Origin: Epiperipatus broadwayi
Lineage: Eukaryota > Onychophora > Udeonychophora > Euonychophora > Peripatidae
Direction: 5' to 3'
NCBI GenBank assembly: GCA_028023455.1
Contig: JAQFVV010012510.1
Location: 3,263,420 to 3,327,419, forward strand
DNA length: 64,000 nucleotides
In this document: in pieces, positions 34,855 through 47,384 of the stretch
Position numbering within the stretch: the first letter of the stretch is position 1
Layout: each line of letters opens with the position of its first letter
Translations under genes and position numbers: made by a program
Notes under the pieces: model-generated
Databases searched by the model: none
What the model was told of the DNA's origin: nothing
The model's input: the letters and a program-made list of their open reading frames with translations, nothing else

Positions 34855-37015
34855 AAAGCGGCACTGTATATATCCATTTATAGACCAATAGTGGTAATGT
34901 CAGTGTTATATAAAGTTTTTGCATATAGTAGTTGGAAGGGTCGCAAAATGGATGGAAGAAAATAATATAGTGGGAGAAATGCAAGAGGTTCTTGATTGGA
35001 AAGGCAGATAGCAGATAGTTCATTTATAATTGCACAACTTGTAGATATGAGTAGAAATACAGGTAGACAGATATATATGATTTTCATAGATATAAAGAAG
35101 GCATATAATAGAGTAAATAGAAGTAGATTATGGGTAAGTTTAGTAAATTTGGGAATGATTGGAACTTTAATGGATCTTATTAAGGAATTGTATGAAAATA
35201 ATTACTATATGTATCAATTAGGGAATATAAACTTAGTTAAAGTTGAAAATGGGGTGGGACTAAGGCAAAGATACCCTATGTCACCTATTTTGTTTTTGTT
35301 GTATTTGAGAGAAATGGAGAGAGCAATAAAATGACTAGGAAAAGGGTAGATACCATTTAATAGGTGACAAGGGAGTATATACATTATCAGGTCTTTTATT
35401 TTGTTTTTGTTGTATTTGAAAGAAATGGAGAGACTCAAGGAAGAGGGGTAGAGATACCATTAATAGATGGCAAGGGAGTGTATACATTATCAAGTTTTTT
35501 TATTTGCAAATGATGTATTCTTGTGCACAGAAAGTAGGGAAGATATGGAAATTATGCTAAGGACATGCTCAGGGGTGGGTAAAGAGTTGGGGATTAAATT
35601 TAGTGGAAAAAAATCATAAGTAATGATGATTGATACTGAGAAAAGAGAAGACAAAGAATTTTTATTGGGTGATATAAAATTAAGTGTGGTAAATAGGTAT
35701 AACTATTTGGGAATCATCTTAAATAATCAAAGAAATTGCTCATATGAATGGGAGAAAAAATTGATCAATGAAGCAAAGAAAAAAAAAGGAATTAATAAAG
35801 AAATTAACAGTGTTTTCATATAATAAATATGACATAGCTAGAATTGTATGAAAGGGAATGGCAGTAGCAGGGTTAACATATGGTAATGATGTATTATGTA
35901 TAAGTAAAGGGATGTTAGATTACTTAGAAAAAATACAAAAAGAATTAAAAAAACATGCATTAGATGCAGATGTGTGGTTGGCAAAGGAGGCAATTCAAGG
36001 AAAAATGGGATGGTCAAGTTTTTATATGAGAGATGCAAAATAAAAATGTTTGGTAGATTGCAGGTTATGAATGATAAGAGAATAGCCAAAATAGTATTTA
36101 ATTGAGTTATGAGTAAAGGACAGGCAACAAGATGGGTGAGAAAGGTAGCACAGTATGCAGAAGATTTGGATAAAGAATTTATGTCAGTTATACTTATACA
36201 AAAGGTGGAATGATTGTGTTAGGAGAATTTTTGAGTGTAATAGTCACAAGGAATGGAATAGAAGAATAGATGCATTAGTAAAGTATAGGGAGTTGAAGAG
36301 ATGAAGAATTAGTATGGAGAGTAAAAGGGGTTTAAATAGATATAGAAGTAAACAGAATATTGGGTGCAAGTTAATTTATGATAATAGCAAGGAAAATAGT
36401 TTACTGTTTAAGGCTCAAACAAGATCTTTAGCAATTAAGGGAATATACGTATAAATGGAAGAAATATGGGTGAGTTAGTCTAGCAAGTTATGTAAGGAAT
36501 GCATAAGAAATAGTAGGCATATGTTAATTGAATGTAAATGCTTGTAAGCAGAAAGGTACAAATAATCAAGTTGTGGGAGAATAAATATAAACAAAGTGAA
36601 TTATACAGAAAGTGAGTTCTTGGCTTTTATGCTGGGTTTGGGGAAAGATAAGGGGGATTAGGATTTAAAGACTGTAGAGTTGACAAAGATTATGTTGTGG
36701 AAATGAGATGGAGCAGGATAGAGAACAATATGGAAAAAAACTTAGGGTGGAAAATGGAAAGAAAAATAATGTGGCTAACAGGTTTCTCTGGGCATTGTGG
36801 TTGAGAGATTTCTGACTTTGATAAAAGAGCAATCACAGTGCATCACAACACATCAGCATTACTTATGTGGAAATGAGATGGAATGGGATATTGAAAATTA
36901 TGTGAAAAAATTAGGATGGGAAATGGAAGGGAAGGTGGTTAACAGGTTTCTCTGGGCATTGTGGCAGAGATTCCTGACTCCAAACAAGGAGAAGCCATAG
37001 TGCATCACATCACAT
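34855..37015 (+). mobile_element. LINE-A copy 2, decayed
   Basis: Sister of the element at 1853-3649. It starts further upstream, with YRPIVVMSVLYKVFA near 34880, then FIDIKKAYNRV (35080-35115) and GLRQRYPMSP. The catalytic box has become FAND (near 35505). 35290-35395 and 35396-35500 are an internal direct duplication of the segment with attttgtttttgttgtattt. The 3' end is also doubled: 36700-36850 and 36860-37015 each carry the aaatgagatgga...tttctctgggcattgtgg block and a gcatcaca tail. Many stops and shifts are present. Confidence 0.8.
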
Positions 37016-37269
37016 ATGAATTTTGAGAGAATATTTTAAATTTTAACATTTTATTAATTGTTGAGGCGACTTTTATTATTTTATAATTAGGCACTAAATT
37101 TGAGTTTCTATAATAAGACTTGTTGTAAATGAGCAAACAATGATAATCAACATTTGATGATGATCATATCCCAACTTGCCATCAGATAATGAACTTAATG
37201 TATATATCTACACAAATGAAACAATATTATATCTGGAAAATGGGAATACTATATAGTTTATCATATAAT

Positions 37270-37690
37270 TTAACAGTTGCAAACTCTCCATACAGCAGCG
37301 CCATCCAGTGAAAGCCAGAGTAATCAATAAATGTGAGAAAGTTTGTGCATAATGTCCCTCTCTAGTGTCTACTCATCTAATATCACCAGACTAGTTTCTA
37401 TCTTATGATTTTCTTCAATGGGAAGCTTCGGATCTGAGAGCACTGTACCTAGATCTGAAAATCTCACTGGTGAAAGTCATAATTTACAAACTAGTCTGGG
37501 GATATTGGATAAATAGGCACTAGATGGGAATTTTATGCACAAACTTCCTGTATCCATTGATTACTAAGGTTTGCACTGGGAGGCATTACTGTATGGACAG
37601 TTTGCTATTGTTAATAATAAATTGTGTAAGCATAGGAAATGGTGATCATGTAATATTGTGTAATTTAAAGGGAATATATACTAATGTGTG
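37270..37690. repeat. PAL-1 repeat, near full-length
   Basis: Left arm gcaaactctccatacagcag, centre with ggatctgagagcactgtacc, right arm from actagtctggggatattgga to tatggacagtttgc, then tail gtgtaagcataggaaatggt and gatcatgtaat. A possible short duplication (ataattta / gtaattta) is not convincing. Confidence 0.7.
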
Positions 37691-37957
37691 TTTTTTAATA
37701 TATTATTTCATCAAAGTGCCTTTATTAAACAGATTCTTCAGTGACATATACAATGCAGTGAATCACTTTATTTAACTGGATAGATATCAATACTTGCAAA
37801 ATTGAAAGCTTCCTAGTAGAAATATAATTTATAAAGAACAATACTGAATAAAAACTCATTTATTAATCAAATTTACATCAATTTAACAATATATTTAGGC
37901 ATTATATGTGATTTTTCATAATCTTTTTTTTTTACATTTAAACCTTTTTGGTTTAAG

Positions 37958-38039
37958 ATATGGCTGTACAAAATGTGATTGGAGATGCATTTAGAGGAGC
38001 AACATGGGTTGCCTTACACAATGGGGGAGGTGTTGGATG
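37958..38039 (+). CDS. UROC1: Urocanase exon e (GATWVALHNGGGVGW)
   Basis: 82-nt exon between ggtttaag and gtgagt. After the AT that completes D it encodes MAVQNVIGDAFRGATWVALH and then NGGGVG, plus two bases of W. The GATWV-x-LHNGGGVG-W glycine-rich stretch is universal in urocanases (GATWVSLHHGGGVGMG in bacteria) and part of the active-site core. Phases match both neighbours. Confidence 0.96.
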
Positions 38040-38239
38040 GTGAGTTACAACAATTTATTTACTTTAAGTGATTTACTTTTTATTGATAGAAGTTTCAATC
38101 AGAACCATAAAGATTCTTATCATGTGATCAACTAAAGGGGATTTGAATCCAAACTGGGCTCAAGTCTGAGTTTAAATTCCCTTTAATTACATCTACGGTA
38201 AGTATATACATTATACTCATATTTCAACATTATGTGTTC

Positions 38240-38690
38240 AGCCTGCATTCTTCCCATCTCTCTTCTGTGTATTTGAATGAACGTATTCATATCCTATATA
38301 TGAGGTGTCAGATTGACTTAAGGTCAACATGGGTAGACTATAATATTGGCATCATCAGGGGCTTTGAGCATTCCATCATCAGATTTTTAATGATATGGAC
38401 AGTTAAAGAGTTGGTGAGTGGAGAGATTGAAACTCGTCCATTGAAGTATGTAGATTTGCTAACTTAATATAAACCAAGTACTGATTACATATGTGTGGAA
38501 GATGGTGATCTGGACTAACTGATGAATGCTGCTTTAGCATGAAATATGTATATTGGAGATCATTTATCTTTTTTACATGTATGTGGTCATGTGTATTGGT
38601 TATATTGGATGGAGTGGATGACTGTAAGGAGTTTTGAAAGTCTGGGTTCAAATCCCCTTTAATTACTTCTAGTTTAAGTATATTCAAATG
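38240..38690 (+). repeat. PAL-2 repeat, single unit
   Basis: Unit with tgaggtgtcagattgactta, ttccatcatcagatttttaa and cattgaagtatgtagatttg, then aactgatgaatgctgcttta. It ends with a gggttcaaatcccctttaat box B-like end. 38120-38190 carries a second partial gttta-aattccctttaatt end. Confidence 0.6.
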
Positions 38691-38829
38691 ATAGATTGTT
38701 GTCTGAATAATAAGCTCTTTTAATAAGTTTTTAGAGCAATTATTTGTATTTTAGTTTTATTTGTTACATCACCTTTTAGCATCTATAACTTAAATCATCA
38801 TAATATAAATTTTTTTTTTTTTGGTTTTA

Positions 38830-39660
38830 AAATTAATCCAGTTTCTTCAACACATGGTTCTATTTTCCAGCAAACCTCTTTATCTTATCTATTCATTTCA
38901 CATTAGGTCTTTTTTTCAATGTATTTTAATCTCTTATAATCCACCTGTCCAGCTTTATTTCAGTTTCTTAATCTTTCCAATGATATCAGTGATCTCTGGT
39001 TACAATTTAATGAATCAATAAATAAATATCTCATCTTTTTTTCTATCGAAATTGGCTCATTAATTCTAATGTATAAATCATTCTCCGCTTACTCATTTTC
39101 TTTATAAATCTTTATTGTCTGATCCAAAAAATTTTCCACATTCATGTATGCAGTATGTCTGTATACATTTCCATCTACCTTCTGACTGTATCCTAGTTTT
39201 TTTCATGCTCTGTTCTATTGTCCAGATATTTTCACTTTAATTCATCTATTAACAAAGAGTAATAAACTTTGAAATGATCATAAGATGTGATCAAAAGATA
39301 TATATATATATATATATTAGTGATTATATGCTATGTACATGGATGCAGAAAAAACTTCTTGTCATAAAATAAGATTTGTAGACAAAATAAAATGCAGAAG
39401 ATTATTTAAATATATTCTCATCCATATATTTCACTTTGAATTCTGCTTTTTAATCCCAACATACATATATTCATGCTTTTTATTAAAGTTTGTAATTCCT
39501 GTTTTACTTTTCTATTAAGAGTTTAAGTTTCAGTTTCATAATTAAATATTGGTAGTATTGGTAAAAAAAAAAAAAACTACTTCCAACCATCTAAACATAT
39601 TTTCCATTAGAATTAGGTTATTTCTATCAAAAATCAATCATTTATTTATTTCATTTGAAA
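38830..39660 (-). mobile_element. RTE LINE fragment, antisense, heavily decayed
   Basis: 38850-39000 matches the RTE C-terminal region (cattaggtctttttttcaat, then aatctttccaatgatatcag). 39480-39660 matches the stretch encoding VLPVLTYGSETW and the following KLGW region (ttttctattaagagtttaag, then attaggttatttctatc). The middle is scrambled, with a (ta)n run at about 39300-39318. Confidence 0.55.
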
Positions 39661-40566
39661 AGTCATTGAATCTTTTTATACTTTTTGGCATTAGTCTTTC
39701 GCCCTCATCATTTTTTAACCATTATCGATCTATTTCAGAATAAAAGTCTCTTCAGGTTCAATCCATCTTCTCTGATCTCTAGCTTCTCTTCTCCACATTA
39801 TCCCAACACACTTTTTTATTTCATCCATCTCACATGTGGTCTTTTTCTAGGTCTTTTACAATCTCTTGTAATTCCATTTAAAATTTCAACAATCCATCTA
39901 TTATCATCTAACAATATGTCCAGCCCAACTCCACTTTGGTCTCTTAATTCTTTCAATGATGTCAGTAACCATCTCTTTGTTCTCTTATCCATATCTTCTT
40001 GTTATTCCTAACATACATCTGTTCATACTTTATTGAGTGATCTGAAGTCTTTGTATTGCCCTTTTGTTAAGTCTCAGACCTGTAAGTAAAAACTGGCAAC
40101 ATATACTTACTAAAAACCTCTTTCAAACACATAGGCATATTATTTATCTTTATATATATATATCAAATGAAAATACCTGCTACAATTCTGAAGCTTTGTT
40201 TACAAAAGCAGTCATAGCATTTGAAAGATTCCGATGATCTATTTTGCATTCCATAAAATTCTGAAAAGTTTTGGAAAAAACTCATATTAACATTGCATTT
40301 TAATAAATATTTTCAGACTTTTACAAGATATAATGCTTTTTAATTTTGAAGACTTAATCATGGCAGAAATGCTTATAAAATCAAGTCTTTTCATAATCCG
40401 CAAATCCAATATAAAATGGCACCACACCCTGTTTTAACTTTTCTGCAATTTTTTCTAATATTTAGATTATTTGTAGTAAAGGGATAAATACCAACCTTCA
40501 TTTCAGACTGTAATGTAATACAACCGCTTTCAAAGTGTTCTTTATAAATATATTATAATGATCTTA

Positions 40567-41379
40567 TTCGAATTCAGACTTCTACACAACCCACTACTCT
40601 CCATGCCACCTCATATTGTGACCCACCTGATCACACACATGTTGAAAAGATAAATAATCACCAATATACGTATTTCGTTCTAAACCAGCACTCATCAGTT
40701 GGTCCAGATTACCATCTCCACACATATATACAATCAGTGCTCAGCTTTATATTAATATAGCCAATCTTCGTTCTTTAATGGACAGGCTTCAAACTATTCC
40801 AACCCACAACTCTTCAGCCTTCAATTTCATTGAAAATCTGATGTTGGAACATTCAAAGCCCATGTTAGTGCCAAAATTGTCATCCAACTCATATTGACAT
40901 TTAATCATTCTGACCTCTCATGTACAGGAGAATAATTCATTTTTACATACATATGCGAGAGATGGGCAGACCTTTGATACACTATGTTTCACTATGTAAA
41001 TTAATATACTATACAGGCTTAAACCTGCATATATATATGTAATGTATGTGGTATTCGAACTCAGACTTTCACATATCTTCAACTCTCCATGCCATGCTAT
41101 CTCATATTTCTGACCCACTTGATCACACACATGTTGAAAAGATAAATAAGCTGAGCACTGATTGTATATATGTGTGGAGATGGTAATCTGGACCAACTGA
41201 TGAGTGCTGGTTTAGCACGAAATACAAATATTGCTGATTATTTATCTTTTCAACATGTGTGTGATCAGGTGGGTCAGCGATATAAGATGGCATAGAGAGT
41301 TGAGGGTCATGTGAAAGTCTGAGTTCGAATCCTGCATACATATATATGCAAGTTTAAGCCTGTATAGGGTATTAATTTA
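40567..41379. mobile_element. PAL-2 insertion with 13-bp target-site duplication
   Basis: Flanked by tataatgatctta (40554-40566 and 41380-41392) inside the RTE copy. It consists of one inverted PAL-2 unit (40567-40990) and a fold-back pair (40995-41379) sharing the tail with aggcttaaacctgcatat. The right unit carries tggcatagagag and gagttcgaatcc, which fit tRNA box A and box B at about tRNA spacing. It could be a tRNA-derived retroposon that inserted as a palindrome. Confidence 0.7.
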
Positions 41380-42004
41380 TATAATGATCTTAGTAAATAT
41401 CTTGTGAAAGATTGATAGATGATGATAGTTTTATAATTTCTAATATTTTTTTCCACTTTTCCTAATTGATGTATCAACTATTACATTTTATAATAATTTT
41501 TATTATTTAGCCATTGTGAGTAAAGCTTACTAAAAATCACTCGTTTTTTTAAAAAAACATCTCTAATGAATCCATTGTTTTCTAAACCTTTTATATTCTT
41601 CAAAGATATAATTGCATGTCTCATTACTTTACTTAAATCTGTACCATTAATACTACTATCTTTAATAGCTGTAATGATTTTTATTTCAACATCAAAAAAA
41701 CATTTTATATCTTTATTTATCATTTTCTATAATCATCTTATCATTTGTAATTACATGTTCTTCTATCATAATAAATTTTTTTATACTATTTTATACAATT
41801 CCATATACTGAATTCTTTTAAACAAGTTATTTTAAATTATTTTTATAACTTTTCTTCCTGCAAACATTGTCTTATTTCAATAGAAAATTGTCTGGGGAAT
41901 CAATATCTTCTTATTTATGTTATCTATATAGTTTGATTTTAGTAGGATATCTAAACTAAATTCATTGGAATATTTCTAAAGAGTTGAGATATAATCTACA
42001 CTTT

Positions 42005-42595
42005 TGTAATGGATTTGAACAGACTTTCAAGTTTCTTTCAACTATCCGTTCTATCTCATGTAACCAATACACATGACCACACACATGTAAAAAAAACAGC
42101 TAATCTATACATATTTTGTGATGAACCAGCACTCATCAATTGGTCCAGATCATCATCATCATCTCCAACACATATATAAACAGTGCTTTGTTTATATTAA
42201 TATAATCATCTATACACTTTAATGAATAGGCTTCAATCTACTCTATGCTCAACTCTTCAGCCATTCATAACATTGAAAATTTGATGATGGAATGCCAAAT
42301 CAGATTTTCAATGGTATGGATATCTGAAAAGTTGGAATGTGGAGTAGATTGAAGCCTGTCCATTAAAGTGTGTACATTTGCTATCTTAAGTATAAACTGA
42401 GCACTGATTATATGTGTGTTGGAGATGAGGATCTGGACCAAATGATGAGTGCTGTTTCAGCACAAAATACACATATTGGAGATCATTTATATTTTTACAT
42501 GTGTGTGGTCAAGTGTATCAGTTGTTATGAGATAGAGTGGATAGCTGAGGGGAGCTTGAAAGTCTGTGTTTAAATCCCCTATATTTACATATAAA
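42005..42595. mobile_element. PAL-2 palindrome inside the RTE copy
   Basis: 42005-42300 is an inverted unit (tttgaacagactttcaagtt, then catcaattggtccagatcat) and 42296-42590 is the direct unit (gatctggaccaaatgatgag, then gagcttgaaagtctgtgttt). It is a head-to-head palindrome of about 590 bp. No clear flanking duplication was found. Confidence 0.7.
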
Positions 42596-43047
42596 CCCAA
42601 AATATATTAATTATACTTGTATTTAAATATTATAATAGCTTTTGTATTTCTGGATTTGCATTAATTCATAATTTCATTTCCTGTAATGAAACATCGTATT
42701 CTTAAAGCACAGTAATTTCTGTTTATCAAAATAAAGTGCAAATTTTATGTATATTTATTTGGTTGCTTGCTTTCCTCTTTATTTATTTTTTTAATTTAAA
42801 AAAAAAGTACAGTTTTTATTATTTTTGTAAATTCCTCAAGTCTATTTTCTCATATTCAAATTTACAGTATTTTATATTTCAATTGATTGTAACATCTTTT
42901 ATAATAATTTTAAAATGTTTGGCTTGTTTAAAAGCATTTTATATACAAACGTTTTTCATTTCTTTATTATAATGAAAGCATACTTCTGAAATATTTATAT
43001 TTAATATTTTCTATTAAGTCTGATAATAACTAGTCTTATTCAATTTA

Positions 43048-43336
43048 AACAGGCAAAACTCTTCATACAATAGTGCCACTGAGTGCAATCTAGAGTAATC
43101 AATGGATGCCAGTAGGCTTGTGCATAAAATCCCTGTCTAATGCCTTCCCATCCAATGTCCCCAGACTAGTTTCTAGCTTGTGATTTTCATCAGTGAGGAG
43201 CTTTGGATCTGACAGCACTGCGCCTCTGGCATCCATCAATTACTCTGGATTGCACTGAGTGGCACTACTGTATCGAGAGAATGGCCTATTTTAATAACAG
43301 TTATGAGCAAGCATAAGAAATGGTGATCATGTGACA
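43048..43336. mobile_element. PAL-1 insertion with 12-bp target-site duplication
   Basis: Flanked by ttattcaattta (43036-43047) and ttactcaattta (43337-43348), one mismatch. The left arm starts aacaggcaaaactcttcata. The right arm ends ggcctattttaataacagtt and is followed by the asymmetric tail gagcaagcataagaaatggt and gatcatgtga. Confidence 0.75.
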
Positions 43337-43854
43337 TTACTCAATTTACAATATATTAATAAAGAACTCATATCCACCTTTTAAATTATTATTTTTCTTT
43401 TTATATTCTAACTTTACAAAGAGAAAATTCTTGAATGAGGATTATGGTCATCGATAACTAAATTAATGATCACCATTGAATGGAAGCCTGGTTCCAAATC
43501 CAGCCATTCTTATCTGTTTATGTCTTCAAAGGACAGTCACTGACATGGTTAGTAATTTACAGATTTCAGGATATGTCAACCATAATTTATTTTTGCCTGT
43601 CATAAGTGTAAATATAAAACAATGAACATTTTCACACACGGATATTTACCCTGCTTTCAAGAAAACATAAATAAATCTGAGAATAAATTTCAAAATGTTT
43701 TTTTTTGTTTTAAACTCAGTAGTTGAAACCCATAAACTCACTAGACTATCTGATGGATGTTAGTGAGTAGTCCATTCTAAATTACTGTATAGAATCATAA
43801 GGTAATAACAAATGTAATTTGTGAACTGAACTTTAGAAACTATCTTGCTTGATG

Positions 43855-44510
43855 AATAATATTTCTGTAGTGAAATTTTTCCTTACACCATCCTCATGCA
43901 AGGTATGGACTGATTTTTGTATACTTTTAACACTTTGTGGAAGGATGTAATTATAAACATATGAACAAAGACATGAGAGATGGTTGATCCCTAAGGTGCA
44001 CATTTCAGGCTGAAGCAGTACTCATTAGTTGGTGCAGACCACAATCTCTTACATGTATCTTTATCATTGTTCAGTATATATAGATAGACACTAAACATCA
44101 CATGATCATCATTCCTTATGGTTACACAAGCTGTTTATACAGAGGATAAACTCTCCATAGTGGTGCTACTGTGTGGAGAGTTTAGCTTCTTTGTATATAT
44201 AGATAGCCAATTACTGCAGTATAATTGATGTGTTAGACTTTCTATCCTCACAATTTTGACACAAACCACTTAATGGAACTGATTAGTGCTGTTTTAGCAT
44301 AAAATGTGCATATTGGGGATCATAGGTCTTTTTCACATGTCTTTGATCATATGTTTATGAATACACCCTTCAACAAGGTGTTAAAAGCACATAGAAATCA
44401 GTCCCTATCTTGTGTAAGAATTGTGTAGTGAAAATTACACTACAGATATATTATTCATTAAATGAATAATTTCTAGTCTAATGAATGACTAAAAAAAAAT
44501 ATTAATGTCT
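43855..44510. repeat. PAL-3 palindrome, interrupted by a mini PAL-1
   Basis: The left arm 43855-44087 (tgaataatatttctgtagtg, then gatccctaaggtgcacattt) is roughly complementary to 44207-44510 (aaaatgtgcatattggggat, then attattcattaaatgaataa). The centre is split by the 105-bp insertion at 44088-44192. Confidence 0.6.
44088..44192. mobile_element. Miniature PAL-1 insertion with perfect 14-bp duplication
   Basis: Flanked by gtatatatagatag (44074-44087 and 44193-44206). It contains the inverted tail (acatcacatgatcatcattc), acaagctgtt, then only the outermost parts of both arms (aaactctccatagtggtgct and actgtgtggagagttt). It is an internally deleted member of PAL-1. Confidence 0.75.
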
Positions 44511-44629
44511 TGCCTGATAAAGGTCTAAAGAGCCATCTTTCAATTTAAAATAAACTCCTTTTATATATTCTTGAGTTCTACTTAAAAATAATTTTGTATC
44601 TTCCTACATGAAATAATCATCTGTCAATG

Positions 44630-44852
44630 TATATATATCATCATCATCAACCTTATCAATCCACTGCAGGATGAAGGTCTTTCCAAGTTCAATCCATCTT
44701 CTCCGATCTTTAACTTCTCTTCTCCACGTCACCCCTGCACACTTTCTTATTTCATCCATCTATCTCACATGTGGGCTCTTCCTGGGTCTTTTACAATCTC
44801 TTGGAATCCAGTTTAAGATTTCAATTGTCCATCTATTATCATCTCTTCTACC
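44630..44852 (-). mobile_element. RTE LINE 3' fragment
   Basis: Antisense 3' end: tail catcatcatcaacc, then tcaatccactgcaggatgaa, atctcacatgtggg and ttttacaatctcttggaatc. This is the region encoding the C-terminal KRPHVRWMDEI part. It ends sharply at about 44852 (5' truncation). Confidence 0.75.
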
Positions 44853-45684
44853 TGTGAATATATAGGATTTGTAATAAGCCATCAACTATCAGTTTGTTAA
44901 TTATATGTTGAACTCTTTTTATTATCTGGTTTAATTGTTAAATATTTTTGAAAAACTTCAAGCTTTGTTTATATTTTTGTAAATACATTCAACTATTAGT
45001 GAGAATAAATAAGTTAGTATAAAATAGATATGTCTAAAATAGTAGACTATGCACATACATCAATAAATATATTTAATTGAGAAAAGACAAAAATATTTGG
45101 CTAAGAGAATAAAGCAAAAAGAAAAACTTCTCATCTTGCAATGATAAATTATTTCATAAGTTCAACCTAATGGAATAATCCATATGTTTGGCAACATTTA
45201 TTAATCTTGCCTTTAAAAAAACTAAAGAAATCAGAAATATCCACATAGATAAATATAAACTTTTACTAACTATGACCTTTAATAGAGCAATATAATTGGC
45301 TAGAACATTCGCTTTAATTTTGTATCCATCTAAATATCACTAGTTTGATTTCTATTCTAATACCCACTAATCTGTCCAGCAGCATCTGAAGAAGGAACAA
45401 TAATACCACCTTAAGTGTTATGTTTTATAGTAACATGTGTGCAATTTTTAATGGTTGAATATATTTAGAAAAATATAGATAAAATTTGAAATTTTCAAAA
45501 AAACATTTAACAATTAAACTAGATGATGGAAGTAGTCTAACATATAATTACAATTAAAATTGTCTCACAAACTTCCAGACAAACAACACTTATTAATATA
45601 TTATAAATAAAAGTCATAACTCTGAAAAAATAGTTTCTTTATAAAGGTATGTTTAATTATGATTTGGTATTTTTTTAAATTTAG
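44853..45684. other. Intron sequence, nothing recognised
   Basis: A/T-rich; no feature supported. Confidence 0.35.
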
Positions 45685-45733
45685 GGGAGAAGTGATCAAT
45701 GGTGGATTTGGCATGTTATTAGATGGTTCAGAG
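45685..45733 (+). CDS. UROC1: Urocanase exon f (GEVINGGFGMLLDG)
   Basis: 49-nt exon between tttaaatttag and gtaaga. The first G completes the W of exon e. It then encodes GEVINGGFGMLLDGSE, matching GEVINGGFGLVLDG in animal urocanases. It ends in phase 0. An intron of only 87 bp separates it from the next exon. Confidence 0.95.
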
Positions 45734-45820
45734 GTAAGATTATAAAATCAAATACTTTTTATCTCATGGAAAGCTTTTCAATTTTTTCAATAATTAAATA
45801 TTTTTTGTTGTAATTTTCAG

Positions 45821-45871
45821 AAAGCTTCCAAAAATGCTGAATCCATGTTAACATGGGATGTGCTTAATGGG
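45821..45871 (+). CDS. UROC1: Urocanase exon g (SMLTWDVLNG)
   Basis: 51-nt exon of 17 whole codons between ttgtaattttcag and gtattt. It encodes KASKNAESMLTWDVLNG, corresponding to the ML-S/T-WDV-NG segment before VARRCW in the family. Both borders are phase 0. The end could slide by one base (gg/gtattt), but the chosen end keeps the frame. Confidence 0.93.
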
Positions 45872-47384
45872 GTATTTATGAGTTTTTTGTCTATTATTAT
45901 CTTTAAAACATATTACTTTTTTTATAATCTTTTTCTTTTAATGCCTTACTTCTGTAACTTTAGCTTTCATTTGAATGTTATGTTGTAAGGATTAAAATAA
46001 TCCAAACCTTATTCTCAATTGTTATCAAAAAAAAATGTTTATAAAATATTTCCGAGATTTTATATCAAGTTTATGTTTATCATTATGAGTATTCCCTTTT
46101 ATGATATTTATAAAAGTAATCTTTTATCTAAGAGGAGAGAAGAGGCAACAGTAATAATAACAAAAAAAAATGAAACATGTGAATTGTATTAAAATGATAT
46201 AAAAATAGTAATAACCAAAATTAGAAAAGTACACATGTGTATATCTTAGTTATTTACATTTAATTTTTTTACATATATATATAATCATTCTAAAATATTA
46301 TAATATAATCACTTATGCCATTGCTATTGTTTACATCAACAATGAAAGATTAGAAAATGTGTCTTGTGAAAAATTATATATATATGGGGGAGTAACATTT
46401 TTTTTTTTTGCTCTGATGAATGCAGTGAGGGAAAGTTATTAGAAAACTTTTATCTTATTAATTTTGCTCTTATCAATGGAAATATAATCCTCCATTTATT
46501 TCTTGCATAATTGACAAGATGCACTAGAAAGTAAACCATCTAACTAAGTATTTTTCAATTCTTTTGTCTGCTTATTCCATCTTACATCAATGGAATACCA
46601 TGCTAAGGGAGTAAATTGTATATTTAATCAATTCATCCCAACCTGGAGAAGAAAGGTCTGATACTTAAAACCTGAGAAGCAATTGTAAAAAGAAAAATAT
46701 TATGGCTAATTATCTGAATCATACTGTCATTCAGCCAAGATTGATATTTAAGAAAAATAATAAAAACCATTCTGAACTCAAGTGGCTTGTTAACTACTTC
46801 AGAGGATGATAGTTTAAACATTGAATCGAAAATAAGGAACTGTTAAATAAAATTAACATTTGCTCTCAATAAACAACAAAAAAATAAGATTAAATAAAAA
46901 GAAAAGGGAAATCTATATAAGTTGTAAAATATGGTTGATCGATCGTGACTTAATTAACCAAAGCATAACCAAGCTTCTAACTTTTTTATGTTTCATTACC
47001 TAATTCATGAATTTTGTGCCCACAGATAGGCAGAACCATAAGGACAGGGAGCTATTATTATCATTATTATTATTTTTTGTTATTATATGACAATACACAC
47101 ACATCAATTTATTGTAAATATAAAAAAAGGCGGCATTTAATCTGTATTATAATTCATTAGCATTTATGTTAAAATGAAGACTGTCATTTTTTCTTTCTGT
47201 ATATTTTCTTTACTTTTTCGTTGTTAATACAAATTTATATTAAGTGTTATTATTTATAATTGTGTATTATTTGCACTCACAATAGACTATCTTCATATTA
47301 ATACTCATGGACTTAATAAACCTATAAATAAGGGAGAAAACAAACAGGTTTTATTGATAGCATTAAGATGAAATGGAGCTGCCT
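45872..47384. other. Intron sequence, nothing recognised
   Basis: No repeat family with partners in the window and no domain were recognised. Short A, T and (at)n tracts only. Confidence 0.35.

Larger units (their letters stand above)
39705..43850 (-). mobile_element. Second long RTE copy, split by three insertions
   Basis: Pieces follow the order of the full copy 18313-21602: 3' tail and C-terminus (39705-40180), reverse transcriptase palm (40230-40553), fingers (41400-42000, including a 41481-41723 frame with SKVMRHAIISLKNIKG), endonuclease (42600-43035) and 5' leader (43430-43850, containing tgtcataagtgtaaat). It is interrupted by PAL-2 at 40567-41379 and about 42005-42595, and by PAL-1 at 43048-43336. 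It is strongly decayed, so this is an older insertion than the one at 18313. Confidence 0.7.
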
